Source of the DNA: Aphidius gifuensis
Lineage: Eukaryota; Arthropoda; Insecta; Hymenoptera; Braconidae
Reading direction: 5' to 3'
NCBI RefSeq assembly: GCF_014905175.1
Contig: NC_057792.1
Span: 1,116,001-1,180,000, forward strand
Length of the DNA stretch: 64,000 bases
The notes under the pieces were generated by a model. It saw only the letters and a program-made list of their open reading frames with translations, made no database searches and was not told the origin of the DNA. Of this stretch, positions 1 to 10,900 are shown piece after piece (within the stretch, counting starts at the first letter, position 1; each line of letters starts with the position of its first letter). The position numbers and the translations under genes are program-made.

Positions 1-240
1 TACACCTACCTCCTCATTCTTTCTAAGCCAAGAAGTATCTTCTTCAAGCGCCGGATATTTTTTTTTGGTAAAAAAAAAGAGGACAATGTAACTCTAACTT
101 TAATAATTTTAAATTCTCAAGTATTTTATTACCAAACGTCTTTTAAAAATTATGATAAATAAATAAATATGACAATTTAACAAATAAATAGATAAAACTA
201 CATATTATGATTTAATAAATTATCATGATAAATGGTATTT
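1..240 (+). mobile_element. 3' part of a tRNA-derived SINE-like element (copy a, cut by window edge)
   Basis: Bases 3-60 align with 7545-7604 of the 7.3-kb copy (shared CACCTACCTCCTCATTC and a GCGCCGGATAT-like end). They are followed by the same T-run/A-run junction and an AATAATTTTAAA tract. A further shared block, TTATGATAAATAAATAAATATG, lies at about 150-171 here and 7864-7885 there. The window opens inside the hairpin loop, so the tRNA-like head is outside. The right boundary is approximate. Confidence 0.6.
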
Positions 241-1301
241 CATATATTGGCTTGTCATAGTTGTATTAAAAATAAAAAAAACATAATAAAAAAATGATGT
301 TTGACGAGCGTTAAAAAATAAAAGGATCTACCAATCAATAATAATAAATCAATGCCTTTGATCAGCATCAAAAGTGAATAGAAAAAAATAAAAAAATAAT
401 AATAATTTAAAGCTTGTAGGCTACATATACATGTAGAACATGATTGACAGAATGAATCAGATGCCTCAACAATTTTCATTTCATCCGGAACAATTGGGCG
501 CACTCAGCCAAGTGGCTTTCAAGTGTCGAAGGGTTATCATCGTTATACAAAACCCCTTTTGAGATGTTGAAAATGCCCAAGACAATACCATTCATACCTT
601 GTAAAATAAATCGACAAGTACATACCAATATCAATACCAACAGTCAAATTACTTAACCCTCTCTTTCAAAATAAAATATATTAAAAAAATAAAAAACAAC
701 AAGTAGATCTACCAGTGTCATTTTATTTTACACACACCAACAACAACATGTACCTTTCTTTCATCCAAATTGCTTCAATTCACTTCTGTGTACTTTCTCA
801 AATAAAAAAAAAATAATTCTCTCCTTTTTTTTATAGTCTGCTTTTGTTCACCGCCCTCTCTCGCGGGAACAATTTATTATTTACTTATTTTTTCTCGGGG
901 TAACCCAGGTGCCGTATGGCTTTAATAGTGGCATCCAATGGACTCCACATGGAGACTGAAATTGCCATTTTATTGAAAGAATTAAGAGGCCTATGCCAAA
1001 CGAAACGACGAGCACAAGCCTCAATTACACACAACCGTCAGGAGGGCGAGGAGAAAAATAATAACAACAAACAAAATGAAAAAAAAATTAAGATAAATAC
1101 TGAGATAAGATACCTTTGGATTTAACTGGATTGAATATTGTTTTTTTTGTTTTTTCATACAGATTGAGATTGCTAAAAGAGACAGTATTTATTGGTAAAA
1201 AAAATATAAAAATAATATCAATAAATACTTGATGTACATGTACTTGAAATAATTTTTTTAATTATTTTTTTTTCTTTGTTATTAAGTGTTTTTTTACTCA
1301 C

Positions 1302-1355
1302 GAATTGCAAATTTATTTTCACCAATGATTAACATACCTGAAACAGATAAAAAAT
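1302..1355 (-). other. Recursive splice site (ratchet point) with 36-nt RS-exon
   Basis: The minus strand reads a T-rich tract ending TATCTGTTTCAG (CAG at 1340-1338), then GTATGT from 1337. This is identical over 18 nt to the 20.4-kb site. A GTGAGT donor starts at 1301, so the optional RS-exon is 1337-1302 (36 nt). In the phase set by the signal-peptide exon this segment has no stop (it begins G-M-L-I-I-G-E-N) and is a multiple of three, unlike the 57-nt one. It lies 19.1 kb beyond the first site, a spacing typical of successive ratchet points in large insect introns. Use in vivo is inferred. Confidence 0.58.
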
Positions 1356-3185
1356 AAAAAATTATTATAATTTTATTTTGTTTATTTAGTTGAATTAATT
1401 AAGTATTATAATTACTATGAATTTTAAATGAAAAAAAAATATTTTATCATCAACATAATGTAAGTTAATAGTTTAATATAAATACAGTGCTAATGGGATA
1501 TCAGATTATATCGTTTATGAAGTGTAAACATTGAGAAATCGAGTGCGAATAAAAATTAAAAATAATTAAATATAAAAAAAAGCTGTATAGCTAACAGAAA
1601 ATAATGATAAAAAATGTAGAAAATATTTTTCAAGCGTCACTTTTAAGTTGAACAAACGTTCTTGAGTTTTCACTGCGAAGCAAGGGGTAGTTAATTATTT
1701 TCCCTGGCAAATATAATATTCAAGACTCGCTTGGATTGTACTGAAGATAAAAAATAATAATAATAAAATGATATTAAATATTAATAGTAAAAAATTGTTG
1801 AAAATTAATAAAAATATTGTGAAGATAAATGAACAGCAGCAGAATGTTGATACTGTTTAATGAATAAAAATTTTTTAAAATTAAAATTAAAAATTTGAAA
1901 AAATTCGTGATTTTAAAATGATGCATAAATTTATATCACTTGCCAACTAAATTTTTTCATATAAATATTAAATCTTTTTTAAATAGAAAAATTGGTAGTT
2001 TAATCAAAAATTTTTTTGTATTTTTATTTTAAATTAAAAGTATAATTTATCAATGAGAAAATTAAATATTAAAAAAATAAAAAAACAAATTGATAAAAAC
2101 AAGATAGAGAAAAAAAAATAAATAAAAACAAATTGATTGGAAAAAAAAATATATATAGAAAAAAATTAAAAACATAAAGTTGCAATGTTTGCCACAGAGA
2201 CAACTTTGTGCACCGGGTGCACTTTTATCCGGAAAAGTAGACCCCGGGGCGATTAAAAAGTTTCATTACCACCGGCGTCAGTTTCGAGAAAGGATGTAGA
2301 ATACAATTCGCCAATCCGGTCAATCCCGTTTATTTATTTTTTTTTTATATCTATATTTATTCTATAAAATTTTTTTTTTTCTCTTTGACTTATTGTTTTA
2401 TCGTCTGTTTGTATTATATATTTTTTTTAAAACAAAAAACATTTTCAAAAAGATCAATTGCATTGTCAAATTGCAGCTCAAAAAACTTGAGTGTCATTTA
2501 AAAAAATTTTTCTTTATTTTATTTATATTTTTAAAGGTTGAAAAAATTAATTTAAAAATATTTTTTTGGAATAATTTGGATTGCTGTTGGGCAAGTTTAT
2601 TGGAATTAATTTAATTATATTTTTTTTTCATTTAAATAATTAAAAACTGTGGAAAAATAAAAAGAAAATTTAATTTTTAAATATCTAAATTATTGTAGAT
2701 TAATATTTTATAATTGTATTATTGTTGTGCAATTTATAAATAATATAATAACAAAAACAAGAATAGATTTTTTTGTTTTATTTAAATTTTTTTTTATTTT
2801 ATTTGCACTATATGCCAAGCAATTTTGCCAACTGCAAAGAAGGATGGAGAAAAATTGCGGATGCCATGTACGCGAAATACGAGGTCATGGAATAAAAAAT
2901 GAATGGATCTTCGTTGAGGAAACAGCCAACTTATCAAAGCAACTGACTTGACATCAAATACTAAAAAATTCAAAAATAAAATACCTTATTTTTACTTCAG
3001 CTAAAAAAAATAAAAATAAACAAAAAACAACAGTCTAAATAATTGATGTTAATTTTAAATTATAAATATATTTCAAGTCGAAAGAGTTGATAATGTGATT
3101 CACCAATTAGCATCAAGGATAAAAGAATAAGATTAAAAAAATAAAAAAAGTTCAAGGGAAAACAATGAATCGTCCAGTCAACTTG
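1356..3185. other. Intronic sequence with two GC-richer islands
   Basis: Mostly A/T runs. A GC-richer island at about 2185-2325 contains GTGCACCGGGTGCAC (2208-2222) and ACCCCGGGGCG-like sequence. A second island at about 2815-2945 has a short open frame with no recognisable domain. No splice-site pair supports an exon. Confidence 0.4.
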
Positions 3186-4126
3186 CACTGTAAAAAAAAA
3201 ATAATTAGTTTTACTATGTTACTATAGTACTGAGGGACGTTTTCGGAAATATGGTTCAACATATTATTTTTTATAATTTTTTTTACGATGTGCATTTTAA
3301 ATTTCACGATAGTAACATAGTAAAAAGTACTCTGCTGAGGTAAAACCGGTTTTTATTATGGTTTTAGTAGACTTTACTTGTTCAATAGATAGTCTTCACT
3401 ATACCAATGATACGAACAACCATAAACTTGTTACTTTGTACTATGTTGTGTGTTTAAATTCACCATGACCGTGAGGGTACATTTGGAAAATGAACCGTAC
3501 TATGGAAACCTTTAAAATGTGCTATGCAACTCGTAGGTGTTACTATATACAAAATGGTAAAAATTATTAGGTCTGTAGTTAGTTTCACTATGCTAGCATG
3601 AAAGAAGAAGGGAATAAAAGAGAATAAATATATATAGACATTTTCGATTCTTCTACTGTTTTATACCTGAATGGCAATTTGGGTAAACGATCGGAGTTCA
3701 AATCCAGAAACCCGGGTTCGAATCCTGAGTTAGGTCAAGAAATAGCCAAGTTGAAAAACATGTATAAACATAATAATAATTATTATAAATAATTTAAAGT
3801 TATTTTTTAAATAAACAAATAATTCTGTTTTTTTTTATCGAAAATACAAATAGAATATAATGAAATGTACCATTGAACATCGTAAATCTCACCATGCAAC
3901 ATAGTAGATTCAACGAACGCTAGACTTGACTATGCAACATAGTACTTCTTAACAAGATACATCGTATCTTCTCCAATTGGAACATTGTAAACTATACTAG
4001 GATAAAAAATTTTACTATGTGCATAGTACATGTTATTATTTTTTCGAAAACGTCCCCGAGTACCAGAAAAAATAGTAAAAATAATTCTTTTTTTATAGTA
4101 AAACTAATTATTTTTTTTTTACAGTG
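3186..4126. mobile_element. Non-autonomous TIR DNA element (941 bp, CACTGT ends)
   Basis: The left end CACTGT-A(n)-TAATTAGTTTTACTAT (3186-3217) is mirrored by the right end (4095-4126), which ends ACAGTG. A second inverted block, GTACTGAGGGACGTTTTCGG in the left arm (3228-3247), matches GTACTCGGGGACGTTTTCG in the right arm (complement of about 4042-4063). The right arm has about 30 extra bases between the two blocks. Flanking TG on both sides could be a 2-bp target-site duplication. There is no transposase ORF, so it is a non-autonomous or MITE-like copy. Termini starting CACT recall CMC/CACTA-type elements, but the superfamily is unresolved. Confidence 0.75.
3672..3725 (+). other. Pol III internal-promoter-like sequence inside the DNA element
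   Basis: GGGTTCGAATCC (3714-3725) is a perfect tRNA-type B box. A second B-box-like AGTTCAAATCC lies at 3695-3705, and an imperfect A-box-like TGGCAATTTGG starts at 3672. The GGGTAAACG just upstream also occurs in the SINE head at 15.9 kb. No complete tRNA cloverleaf can be drawn. It may be a SINE-head remnant captured by the DNA element. Confidence 0.4.
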
Positions 4127-7100
4127 TGCAAACAATGGTGAGGAATAAAAATTAAAAAAAAAAAAAAAAGGATTTGTTCGTGTCTAGTTGGAGTCAAAGG
4201 TGGCGAGAACATTATATACACACACTTAGACCATTGTCATGAGTGTTGGTAAGAATCCTTTGTACAAAATACATATGGATTGCGGTGAAAGGAATATCGC
4301 GCGCGAAGAAACGATTAGTCTTCATTCACACGTTCATCTTTCGTCGAGTATTGTGGCACTAATAAAATACATGTTAAATATCAAACCAACATAAAAAAAT
4401 TCAAACACTCATCAGTATTATTTATAATAATTCTATTGACTATTTTAATGATAAAATTTTTCAAAATATAAATCACAACTTGACTCATCTCCTTCTTGAC
4501 TCATCAAAAAAAAAAATTACATACAATAAATAAATTTATAAATAAACTCAACCACATTATTTATGATGATGATAATTTTTTTTATAAAATTATAACTGTT
4601 ATTATAACTTTCAAGGTTTTAAATTGAATGAAAAAAAAAAAAAAAACTACAACACTTAATCTTTGCAGAAAATGGACAAAGGGTATAAATATATTTGACT
4701 CAATAAAAAAAATAAAATTGAAGAAGAATAAGAAGGTAAAAAATTGGCAGAGGAAAATAAAAAAAAATAAAGAGTTGCAAGGACGTGATCGAGGAGCTTC
4801 AACGATCCGTAGGTAGACACGATTTTATGGGATTCAATGATCCGACCACCTGGGTGTACTCGAGCCTGACATAGAGACTGGAATATATACATGTTATTTT
4901 ATTTTTAAGGTGTATGTACGTACGTACAATTTAACCACACGATCACGATGTACAAGATACCAATGTTCAACTTGAAAAAAAAAATAAATAAAAATAAAAA
5001 ACAGTAGGAAGAAATAGTAAAGGAAAAAGAAAAAAAAAAAAAAAAGAGTGCACCCTCAAGCCTGTCTTAATCTTAGCCACAAGAAAATAACCCGCAGAGT
5101 TTTATTTCTTCATTTTATTTTATTGATTTATAGCTGAATAAATAATGATAAAATGCAAAAAAAAAAAAAAAATTCATATGGTAAATATTTTACTAAAAAA
5201 AAAAACTGGTTTGCAAAAAAAAAAAAATGTTGTTTTGTATTTTTAATTTTATTTTATTCTAATGGCGAGTGTAATAAAGTACCAAATGCTCGACAGTCTG
5301 TGGCTGATAGACGACTATATATGTGTTTCATATTTTCAAGGGTCATCTCGTATATATTTTTTTCAGCAATAACCCCTTTTTCATATTTCGCTTTTGACGT
5401 TCCCTCTTTGCAAAACCAGATCGTCGACCACTCAACACATACACCCATAGTCACTCATATAGAGACACATACACATGGTCCAGTATTTTCCCTGGGGGGT
5501 TAAACACCCTTTTACCAAACCAAGTTCTTTCAGCATCATGTGCTCTGTATATATACCAGTGTCACTAGAGTATACAGCAGCCACATGAATTAAGAGGCAT
5601 TCATGGAAAATCACAACTTTAGATCGACCCAATTTCTCTCTCACATCGTCTATCTTTCCATCCAGCAATTTTTAGTTTTTCAAATTTATTTATAGTCGAT
5701 AAAATTTATAAATACAATTATGTGAATAAATATTTTAGTTGAGACAAATATTTGCATGGAAATTATTTTTAAAATAAATCAAAATAATTAATATATATTT
5801 TTAAACTTTTATATTTTTAAATTTCAATATAAAAATTATTTTATTTATTTATAATATTCTTGTGAGGACATTGAGTATGCATTTTATTTATAACAATTAA
5901 TTTATTATGTCTTTTAAATTTATCAATGATTTTACTGTTAAAAATCAGTGATACATAAAAGCACGATTGATTTAAAATTTAAAGAGTAAAAAATAAAATA
6001 AAAAAAAAAGCTTTTAGGCTTTATGTGAATTTGAACCCTCACGTTTTCATATTGTTAAACGAGGCAACCATTTATTAATCCCTTGTTACCAAAAATTTAA
6101 AGTAGCAGGTTTGAGTGGCAAGTTCGATGGCATTTAGCCAAAATGAGAAAAAGAATTAAAACATTTTACAATAATAATAAACAGCAAAAAGATTAGACTC
6201 TTCTTAATGGACTGTCACTGTATTTACAAATTCTTTTTTTTTTTTTTCTCCCCTTTCGTACTTGAGAAATTAATAAAAAAAAAAATATTATTTGCAGGTA
6301 CATTAAGCAGGTGTTTCAAGAGCCCCATTTAAAAGTCACTTGGCACATTGCATTTTAAAAATAATGAATTTATTAAAATTTATTTGCACGCACATTCAAT
6401 AATTTACATTTTTTATAAATTCAATTTTTCAAATAATAAAAATACATAAAACAACATAATAATATAAATATCATCTTGAAAATTCAATATAAATTTTTTT
6501 ATTTTTCAAGAAATATAAACACAAAAAAAAAAATTATCTCCAAGCATATTTTTTTCACCATCAATCTTGAAATAAAAATGATGAAGAATGAGGGTGTATA
6601 ACTTTTAGAAATATTATATATTTTTTAAAAAATATTTATTATTCATTTTGTCAAAATGTCGTTTGGTTTATTGATCGATGAAGATGAAAGCATTTCGTCA
6701 GGTTACCGTCTTTACTGTCAAATAATAATATAATAATAATAATTATTATGATGCTTTTGCCATCCAAGTTTTCAGTGATGTGGTAATAGCTAATCTGCTT
6801 AGGTAAAATTCATGTCTCGTGGAAAACCGATAGAAATATATGTATACACAAAAGTAAGATCACTGGTTTTATATATATACATAAATGGTAACCTAGCAAC
6901 GTATATATGTCTTGTGCTTTTTCATCCCCTTGTTATATACATGTCTTATGCTTTTCGCTTTTAACGCGGGTATATGTATACACACATAATCATCCACAAT
7001 TCAACCCCCTTAAGTCACTTTCCCTAACAATATAACCCTGACTCAAGGACAGAAAACGTATGTGACTAAAATAAACATACATGTACTTTTAAATAGAATG

Positions 7101-7299
7101 CATTTATTGATAGTTGTACCTATTGCAAGTTGATATTGTGATCAAAAAAATATCAACCAATTCCGCAATTAAATTATCATGAAATTAAATATCGAGGCAA
7201 ATGATTATCCCGAACGAAAAGAATAATGAATAATAATTCTGTGTTAATGTCAAAAACTATGCAGTTAATATTTTTTGATAGATTTATTTGTTTTACAGT
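4127..7299. other. Intronic sequence without recognised gene
   Basis: AT-rich. Islands near 4160-4350 and 5270-5660 have short overlapping frames on both strands and no domain. A degenerate B-box-like GGGTTCAAATTC lies on the minus strand at 6038-6027; the A-box-like partner is too close for a tRNA, so only a possible tRNA relic is noted. Nothing else stands out. Confidence 0.4.
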
Positions 7300-7900
7300 G
7301 TGTCCACTGAGCTTGTGGTTAAGTAGGCAAGCAACCCGCCTTTCACCTGAGAGGGTAGGAGTTCGAATCTCAACGTGAAACTTGAGAAGCCTTTCGTACT
7401 CGATTGGATACCGGATAAAATTGATGTAAGGAATTATATACTTTAATTCATGTATATCAAATACCTTTGTCAAATTTATAATTGAAATATAAGATATGTG
7501 GCGCTTAAAGAAAATACCTCCTAGCATAGAACGAACGAGCAGGTATCCACCTACCTCCTCATTCATTCTACGCTAGGAAGTATTTCCCTCAAGCACCGGA
7601 CATTTTTTTTTTTTTTGTTAAAAAAAAGAGAAGATTGTAATTCTAATTTCAATAATTTTAAACTTTTGAGTATTTAATTGGCGACTGTCTTAAATATTAT
7701 GATGCTACTTAAAGTAAAAAAATTGAGTATACTAATATTGCGGGGCATCATCATTCAACTCATCAAAGTGTTTATTTATTTGAAAAAAAATAATAAATAA
7801 TTATTTTTTAATAATATTTCATAACTTGAACTATTTTTTTATGTTTTTGTATTTTTTAGAAAGTTATGATAAATAAATAAATATGGCATTCAACAATTTA
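7300..7900 (+). mobile_element. tRNA-derived SINE-like element (copy b)
   Basis: The tRNA-like head has an A-box region GCTTGTGGTTAAGTAGG (7311-7327) and a B box AGTTCGAATCT (7360-7370). Between them CTTTCAC resembles a tRNA-Glu(UUC)-type anticodon loop. A hairpin body follows (7496-7531 with 7566-7603), then a T-run/A-run (TTTTGTTAAAAAAAAG) and an AT-rich tail shared with copy a. The tail match resumes near 7864 after about 150 bp absent from copy a, so either b carries an insertion or a has a deletion. The 129-codon minus-strand frame here is a by-product of the SINE, not a gene. Confidence 0.65.
7496..7603 (+). repeat. Equivalent hairpin in SINE copy b
   Basis: The arms 7500-7532 and 7565-7597 are complementary at 26 of 33 positions, with a loop of about 32 nt. 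Four positions that are paired in both copies carry different base pairs in copies b and c, which indicates that pairing has been maintained or homogenised. Confidence 0.68.
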
Positions 7901-10900
7901 TTAATTTTTTTCCAAATTTACTTTACTATATTTCATACACATTTAAAATTAATTAATTAAACTTTAACTAGTTTTTTTTTTTCTATTTAAAAGGAAGAAA
8001 ATCCAAGTGACACTGTGGTGGGAAGAGAATTTATAACCGCAACATGAAGAAATAAACTTTAAACAAAAAAGAGATAAAAAGTTTTGACATTGTTGTCAAG
8101 TTACCTCAACTAAAACAACAACTCCACATTTTTATATATAATATTTCCTAAAAAACTAGACAATAATAACAATTTAAATATTATCAGTAAAATATTTAAT
8201 TAAATAATTAATTTATATTTCGTCTAGATCAACTCAATATCTGTCCAAGCGTTGAGATGATCTGTCAAAGTTCACGAGTATGTTTTCCAATTGAGTAAAA
8301 CAACCAAGTGAAAATTATTTTGTCTCTTTTTTCAACAACAAAACTATCCTCTTCTACAAAGAGATTTTCGTCAACGAGTAGAACGAGATAACAGGAAGGC
8401 GTCGACGCGCACGGTCGATCAGCCAACGAAAATATCGTCGCGACAAATAAATGCAATGCGCGTGCGACAAAGATGAATAAAAAAAAAAATAACATAAAAA
8501 TATATTATAAAAATTCAGAAATATACACGAAGATAAAAAAGCATAAATGATGGACGCTTTCAAAGCCATAGTTGATGTGCAAAATGAACGATATTTAAAC
8601 TTAAACAAATTCATTTTATTTTTTCAAAAATTGTTGTTTGTTATATTCAACTTTATTACTTTGTCCTTAATATTCTGACATTATTCATAAATGAATTTGT
8701 CATTTATATTTTTTTTTATAGTATAAATATAATAATGTTATTATTAAATAAAAAAATCCAGAAACAAATCCAAGGGAAAATGAAAAATAAAAAAAATGAA
8801 AATTGTAAATATTCGTAATGGATGTAAATGATTGATGTGATTATTTTTGCTTTATATTTTTCAGCTTAACCATCAGATATAACAATAAATAATATCATAA
8901 ATAACAGTCCATTTTGTTGATATTTTTTTTCATAAACAAAAGCCTGTGTTTGCAAAAAAAATATTTAATTTTAGCTTGATATAATGATGATAATAAAATA
9001 TGATTAGTAAAGTTAAAAATAATAAATTTTAGTTGCAAATATAATGGTGTTTTTTAAAAAACAATGTAACACACAAATTTTCTACTTTAATGATAAACTT
9101 TTTGAGAGTGTAATCAAACTAAATTTAGTATATATAGATTTAAGCTTTCACTCTCATTTTAAACTCAAGGAATTTCAAATGAAACTATTGCAAATCAAGT
9201 AGCCCTTTTCACAAATTCTCGGTACCTCAAACTCTAGTCAATTTTGTCGATTCACTTCAATAAATTTTACTCTCAACTAAAACCCATACAAAGTACCTTT
9301 TGTATACATCAAATTGAATGAAATTATTTTTATTATTATTGTCGTATTTTTGAATAAACAATTCAAATAAAACATGGGAACAAAATTTGAGCGATAAAAA
9401 ATTGATAAAGATAAAAGCTAAAAATCCTCGGAAATTTTATATATTGATATTTTTTTTTTTTTGCTCAATTGTAAAATACAGCTGGACTTTATCCATCGTA
9501 ATGCAAATATGTACATAAAAATATCAGTTACGTTATTCAGTTATTGGAATAACTCGAGACCACAGAGAGCACTGTTTGCTTATTTTTTTTTTATATTTTT
9601 TGCGATGTATATAATAAAAATATGCTGGGAAATTCAGCGTTTCTTATCGAAATGGGTGTATGGTAAGATAAGATTTTATAAAAACGTATGATCTCCCGAA
9701 TGAATAAAAATATACAAGGAAATATTTTTTTGATAATGTTATTTACTTATCGAATTGAAGAATGACAAAAAAAAATCTTAGATTTTTTTTCACAGCCATA
9801 ATTTAAAAGGCAATTTTTCAAATTATAAATTAGCAATTGTATAAATTATTTGTCGCGAATTTATTAGTATAAAATAATAGTAATTTAAGCTGACGAAATT
9901 CTTGAGAATGTAAAAAAAAATTAGAACAAAAAATCACAAGTGATGAAATAAAATTCGATAAAATTTAAATTATTTAAAAATTTTCAACGAGTCTAATTAT
10001 ACTCCAGACAAAATAAATATTTCAGATGTTTATATATATATTTTTCTGCAATGTGGAATGATATTTAATAGCAAAAACAAAAATCTCAGAAACTCTGAAG
10101 GTAGTCAAGATGATGGGGTAAGTCAGAATGATAACTTGGAACGAAGAGATGAGGAGGAAGGCAGGTGGAATTCAGGAATATGTCGCCAAAGAGGATAAGA
10201 GAGCAAAAAGCCAGAAAACCAAGAGAGCAAGAGAGACAAATAAATAATAGCAAGAGTGAGAAAATTGCAAAAGGAATGGGATGAACATCATCGCGTTCCA
10301 GAGCCGTGATATTACACCAGGCAAGTTTGTACACGGTGTTTCAAGCTCGACGTTCCTTCGTGCGGCGGCTTTGTCAATCTGACGGACCTCAACGAACCTC
10401 AACGAATAAATATATATATATAAATATACAGAGCATAACAATGTATAAATAATAAAGAAAAAAATGAGGAAAAAAAGGACTCTTCTCAGTGACAGTTCAA
10501 CATTGCAACTCAACCTTTTTGTATATATATATATTTTATCTTTCCTTTATCCAAGAACCGCCATACTTGCAAAGTTGTCGACATCTTTTCCTTCAACTAA
10601 CTAAAATTATACTTGAGTTTTAACGAACAAAATTAGAAGAATGAAAATTTATAAATAAATGTACTTAATATATATATAATAACACTCAACAAAATATAAT
10701 TTAATTTTATATTCATTTGTTGCTTTTGTAATTTTAATTATTATTATTATAAAATTATTAAAGCATTAAATTAACTGATTTTTTTATGTAAAATAAAATA
10801 AATGTTAAGTAATTATATTTATTTATTAACTAAAAAATAGCTTTTATTTTTTTATTATTTATTTGAATTTTTAATTTATTTTTATAATCTTATACAAGAT

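Noticed and set aside
6027..6070. Minus-strand tRNA-like A and B boxes
   Set aside because: Box spacing is too short and no cloverleaf forms; at most a relic.
6285..6306. Plus-strand TTATTTGCAG|GTACAT as a ratchet candidate
   Set aside because: No adjacent pyrimidine tract and a poor donor.
7177..7566. 129-codon minus-strand frame of balanced composition
   Set aside because: It is the reverse strand of SINE copy b.
10086..10130. Plus-strand GATGGG|GTAAGTCAG donor
   Set aside because: No matching acceptor and no open coding frame around it.
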